In this document: positions 62,401 through 64,000 of the stretch, piece after piece
How the letters are laid out: each line of letters opens with the position of its first letter
Position numbering within the stretch: position 1 is the stretch's first letter
NCBI GenBank assembly: GCA_947568835.1
Contig: OX387605.1
Coordinates: 19,844,418-19,908,417 of the forward strand
DNA from: Protonemura montana
Taxonomy: Eukaryota; Arthropoda; Insecta; Plecoptera; Nemouridae
Length of the DNA: 64,000 nt
Direction of reading: 5' to 3'
The notes under the pieces: generated by a model
What the model saw: the letters and a program-made list of their open reading frames with translations, nothing else
Told to the model about the DNA's origin: nothing
Databases searched by the model: none
Program-made: the position numbers and the translations under genes

Positions 62401-63401
62401 TTTGATCTTTTGACAGAGCACACTATATAGATGGCCACTGCTAGCTATGCTGCTAGCCAAAGTACACACGGTTGGTACACACCAGACCAGTACTCAACTA
62501 ACCTTTGATGCAAAGACCATAGATAGGCTTTGATGGCAATACTTTAGAATCCAGGATATGTTTAGTGTGTTAAATGTCAATACTGAAGCAGATACAGGGA
62601 CTCTCACTGAATTTAGTTTATTCCATAATCAATTTTTATAAATAAGTTAAGCACATGGAGGAACCCCATTTGACCACTTAGCTAACGCTGATCACAAGTA
62701 TGTTTTTCCCCAAAATTGTTTAACTTCACAGACACTTAAAATAAAGTTAATGAATTTGTTACTTACCTTCTAGTAGTAGCTTCTTGTACTGAGACTCTTT
62801 GGAGTTTTTATTTGCAAAATTCAACAGGTTAACTCAAATAACTACTTATACCACAGCATTAAATTTTTCATTGAAATTATAAAAAAAAAAAAAATGCATT
62901 CAAAGGCAGTCTACTCACAAAACTAAAGTGATATGTATAGCCAGTCAAAAAACAAAGAAAATAACACCATTAAAAATAACAAATTACAGGCACAGGATAG
63001 GGCTTGTAAACAAGAGGACTTGTAAACATTTACAAAAAATTATAGAAATACAATTATGGTTCAAAAAGACAAATCATTTATTGGGAAATAAGATGCACAT
63101 CGCTGTGTCAAACAGACACTCACTCAAAAACAAATCTCATGCAGAATCTTCCCCCAAAAAAAAAATATGCATGTGGTTATACGATTGTCTTACCTAATGT
63201 GTGTTATAAACATGAATTATCAAGCAGGATTAGATGAACCCAATCAGTTCGTATCACTATTTGTACCGGGGCAGCTGGTAAGTACGAGCACTCGAGCGCT
63301 ATCCCATAATGTTGGTCGGCAGAACTAAAAATCGATCAACACCCACAGACTGATGGTGCTGAAGTGAGAAAATATGAATAAAGGGAACATATGCTAGCAC
63401 A
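62401..63401. other. Intergenic, no gene seen
   Basis: Holds the dysbindin promoter and the 3' UTR of the minus-strand gene that ends at 63402. No further coding sequence is supported; frames here are short and low in complexity. Confidence 0.45.
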
Positions 63402-63568
63402 TTAGACGCTGTCGGATGCTGACTCTTCTGCATCAGCATGGATCTCTTCCTTGTTAGAGGGTGGCTCTTCCACGGACAAATCTGCCTCGACGCCAGAAAT
63501 TACACCATTGGTTGCTTCTAGTTGCTTGGCTTTGAGTTTCGTTTTTTTTTCCCTTGGATAGTCTGCTT
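63402..63568 (-). CDS. Last coding exon of an unidentified gene running off the window (partial)
   Basis: After a good acceptor (ttcttcttag|AA, minus strand) an open frame of 54 codons reads PREKKTKLKAKQ, then an acidic stretch (EADLSVEEPPSNKEE) and ends EESASDSV and TAA. The basic-then-acidic tail with a terminal acidic/serine motif looks like the C-terminus of a real protein, but it carries no family signature. The upstream exons lie beyond 64000 or in 63.6-64.0 kb, where I could not identify one. Confidence 0.5.
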
Positions 63569-64000
63569 CTAAGAAGAAATTGCAAAATTGTTGTTATTTT
63601 TCAATGAAAGCTTGGCCCATTTGAAAGTGATTGACATGTAGGTATCAGACTAACAGCATCTACTGTTCTATAACAGAAGTTAAAAAACATTTGATCAATA
63701 GTAGCAAGTAACAAGTCAAACACAAAAATAAAAAAATAAAACATTTATTTCTGGCAAATGCTGTTACCATGCAACTAGGTACCACAGGGCTCAACTTCTT
63801 CCAAATGGCACATACTTTTAATTGCATTGAAGGATGAGACATGTTGACCATCGAGTTTAAACTTTTTCTGAAGTGGCACTTTACATGACAACCCCCTAGT
63901 GACATTGTCATTTTGCCTTTATATACCATTCATGCATCAAAGTTGCTACCAGAGTGTGGTTTGTCATTCGAGAAGACAACCAAGTCTGCCTAACCAAAAT

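Overview
The window is eukaryotic nuclear DNA, AT-rich and intron-rich with GT-AG splicing, and almost certainly comes from an arthropod, most likely an insect. The evidence is 1.7 kb of TTAGG-type repeats, an insect-style P450 pair of the CYP3 clan (CYP9-like), aldo-keto reductases of the arthropod type, and abundant hAT, Gypsy and LINE debris. I cannot name the species from sequence alone.

Layout. 1-2.2 kb: no recognisable gene. 2.2-15.4 kb (+): a synaptotagmin-14/16 gene in 10 exons. Its intron 1 holds a tRNA-Arg(ACG) and a decayed duplicate of it; its intron 3 holds three identical tRNA-Cys(GCA) genes. 18.3-25.8 kb (+): two tandem 7-exon aldo-keto reductase genes with a relic exon of a third copy between them. 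27.9-29.0 kb: a non-autonomous hAT element with a perfect 8-bp target duplication. 29.5-32.3 kb: a hairpin element and a 2.1-kb imperfect palindrome made of tRNA-like/SINE-like modules. 32.9-42.0 kb (+): a tandem segmental duplication carrying two nearly identical P450 genes, each with a GC-AG intron and an apparent 42-nt intron, and with different LINE fragments inserted near each copy. 42.5-44.2 kb: interstitial TTAGG and TTAGGTTCGG arrays with a higher-order duplication. 44.6-46.5 kb (-): a 5'-truncated Ty3/Gypsy element with integrase and 3' LTR. 48.3-59.3 kb (-): a 14-exon gene for a 1916-residue coiled-coil protein, tentatively little elongation complex subunit 1 (ICE1). 60.4-62.4 kb (-): dysbindin (BLOC-1 subunit). 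63.4-63.6 kb (-): the last exon of a further gene that runs off the window.

There is no operon-like functional unit. Synaptotagmin-14 and dysbindin both act in membrane or vesicle traffic and the ICE1-like protein would act in snRNA transcription. The AKR and P450 tandem arrays look like lineage-specific expansions of detoxification or redox genes. I assembled splice junctions by hand from GT/GC-AG signals and phase: the spliced reading frames close exactly for synaptotagmin (582 aa), both AKRs (332 and 333 aa), both P450s (536 aa each), the ICE1-like gene (1916 aa) and dysbindin (246 aa).
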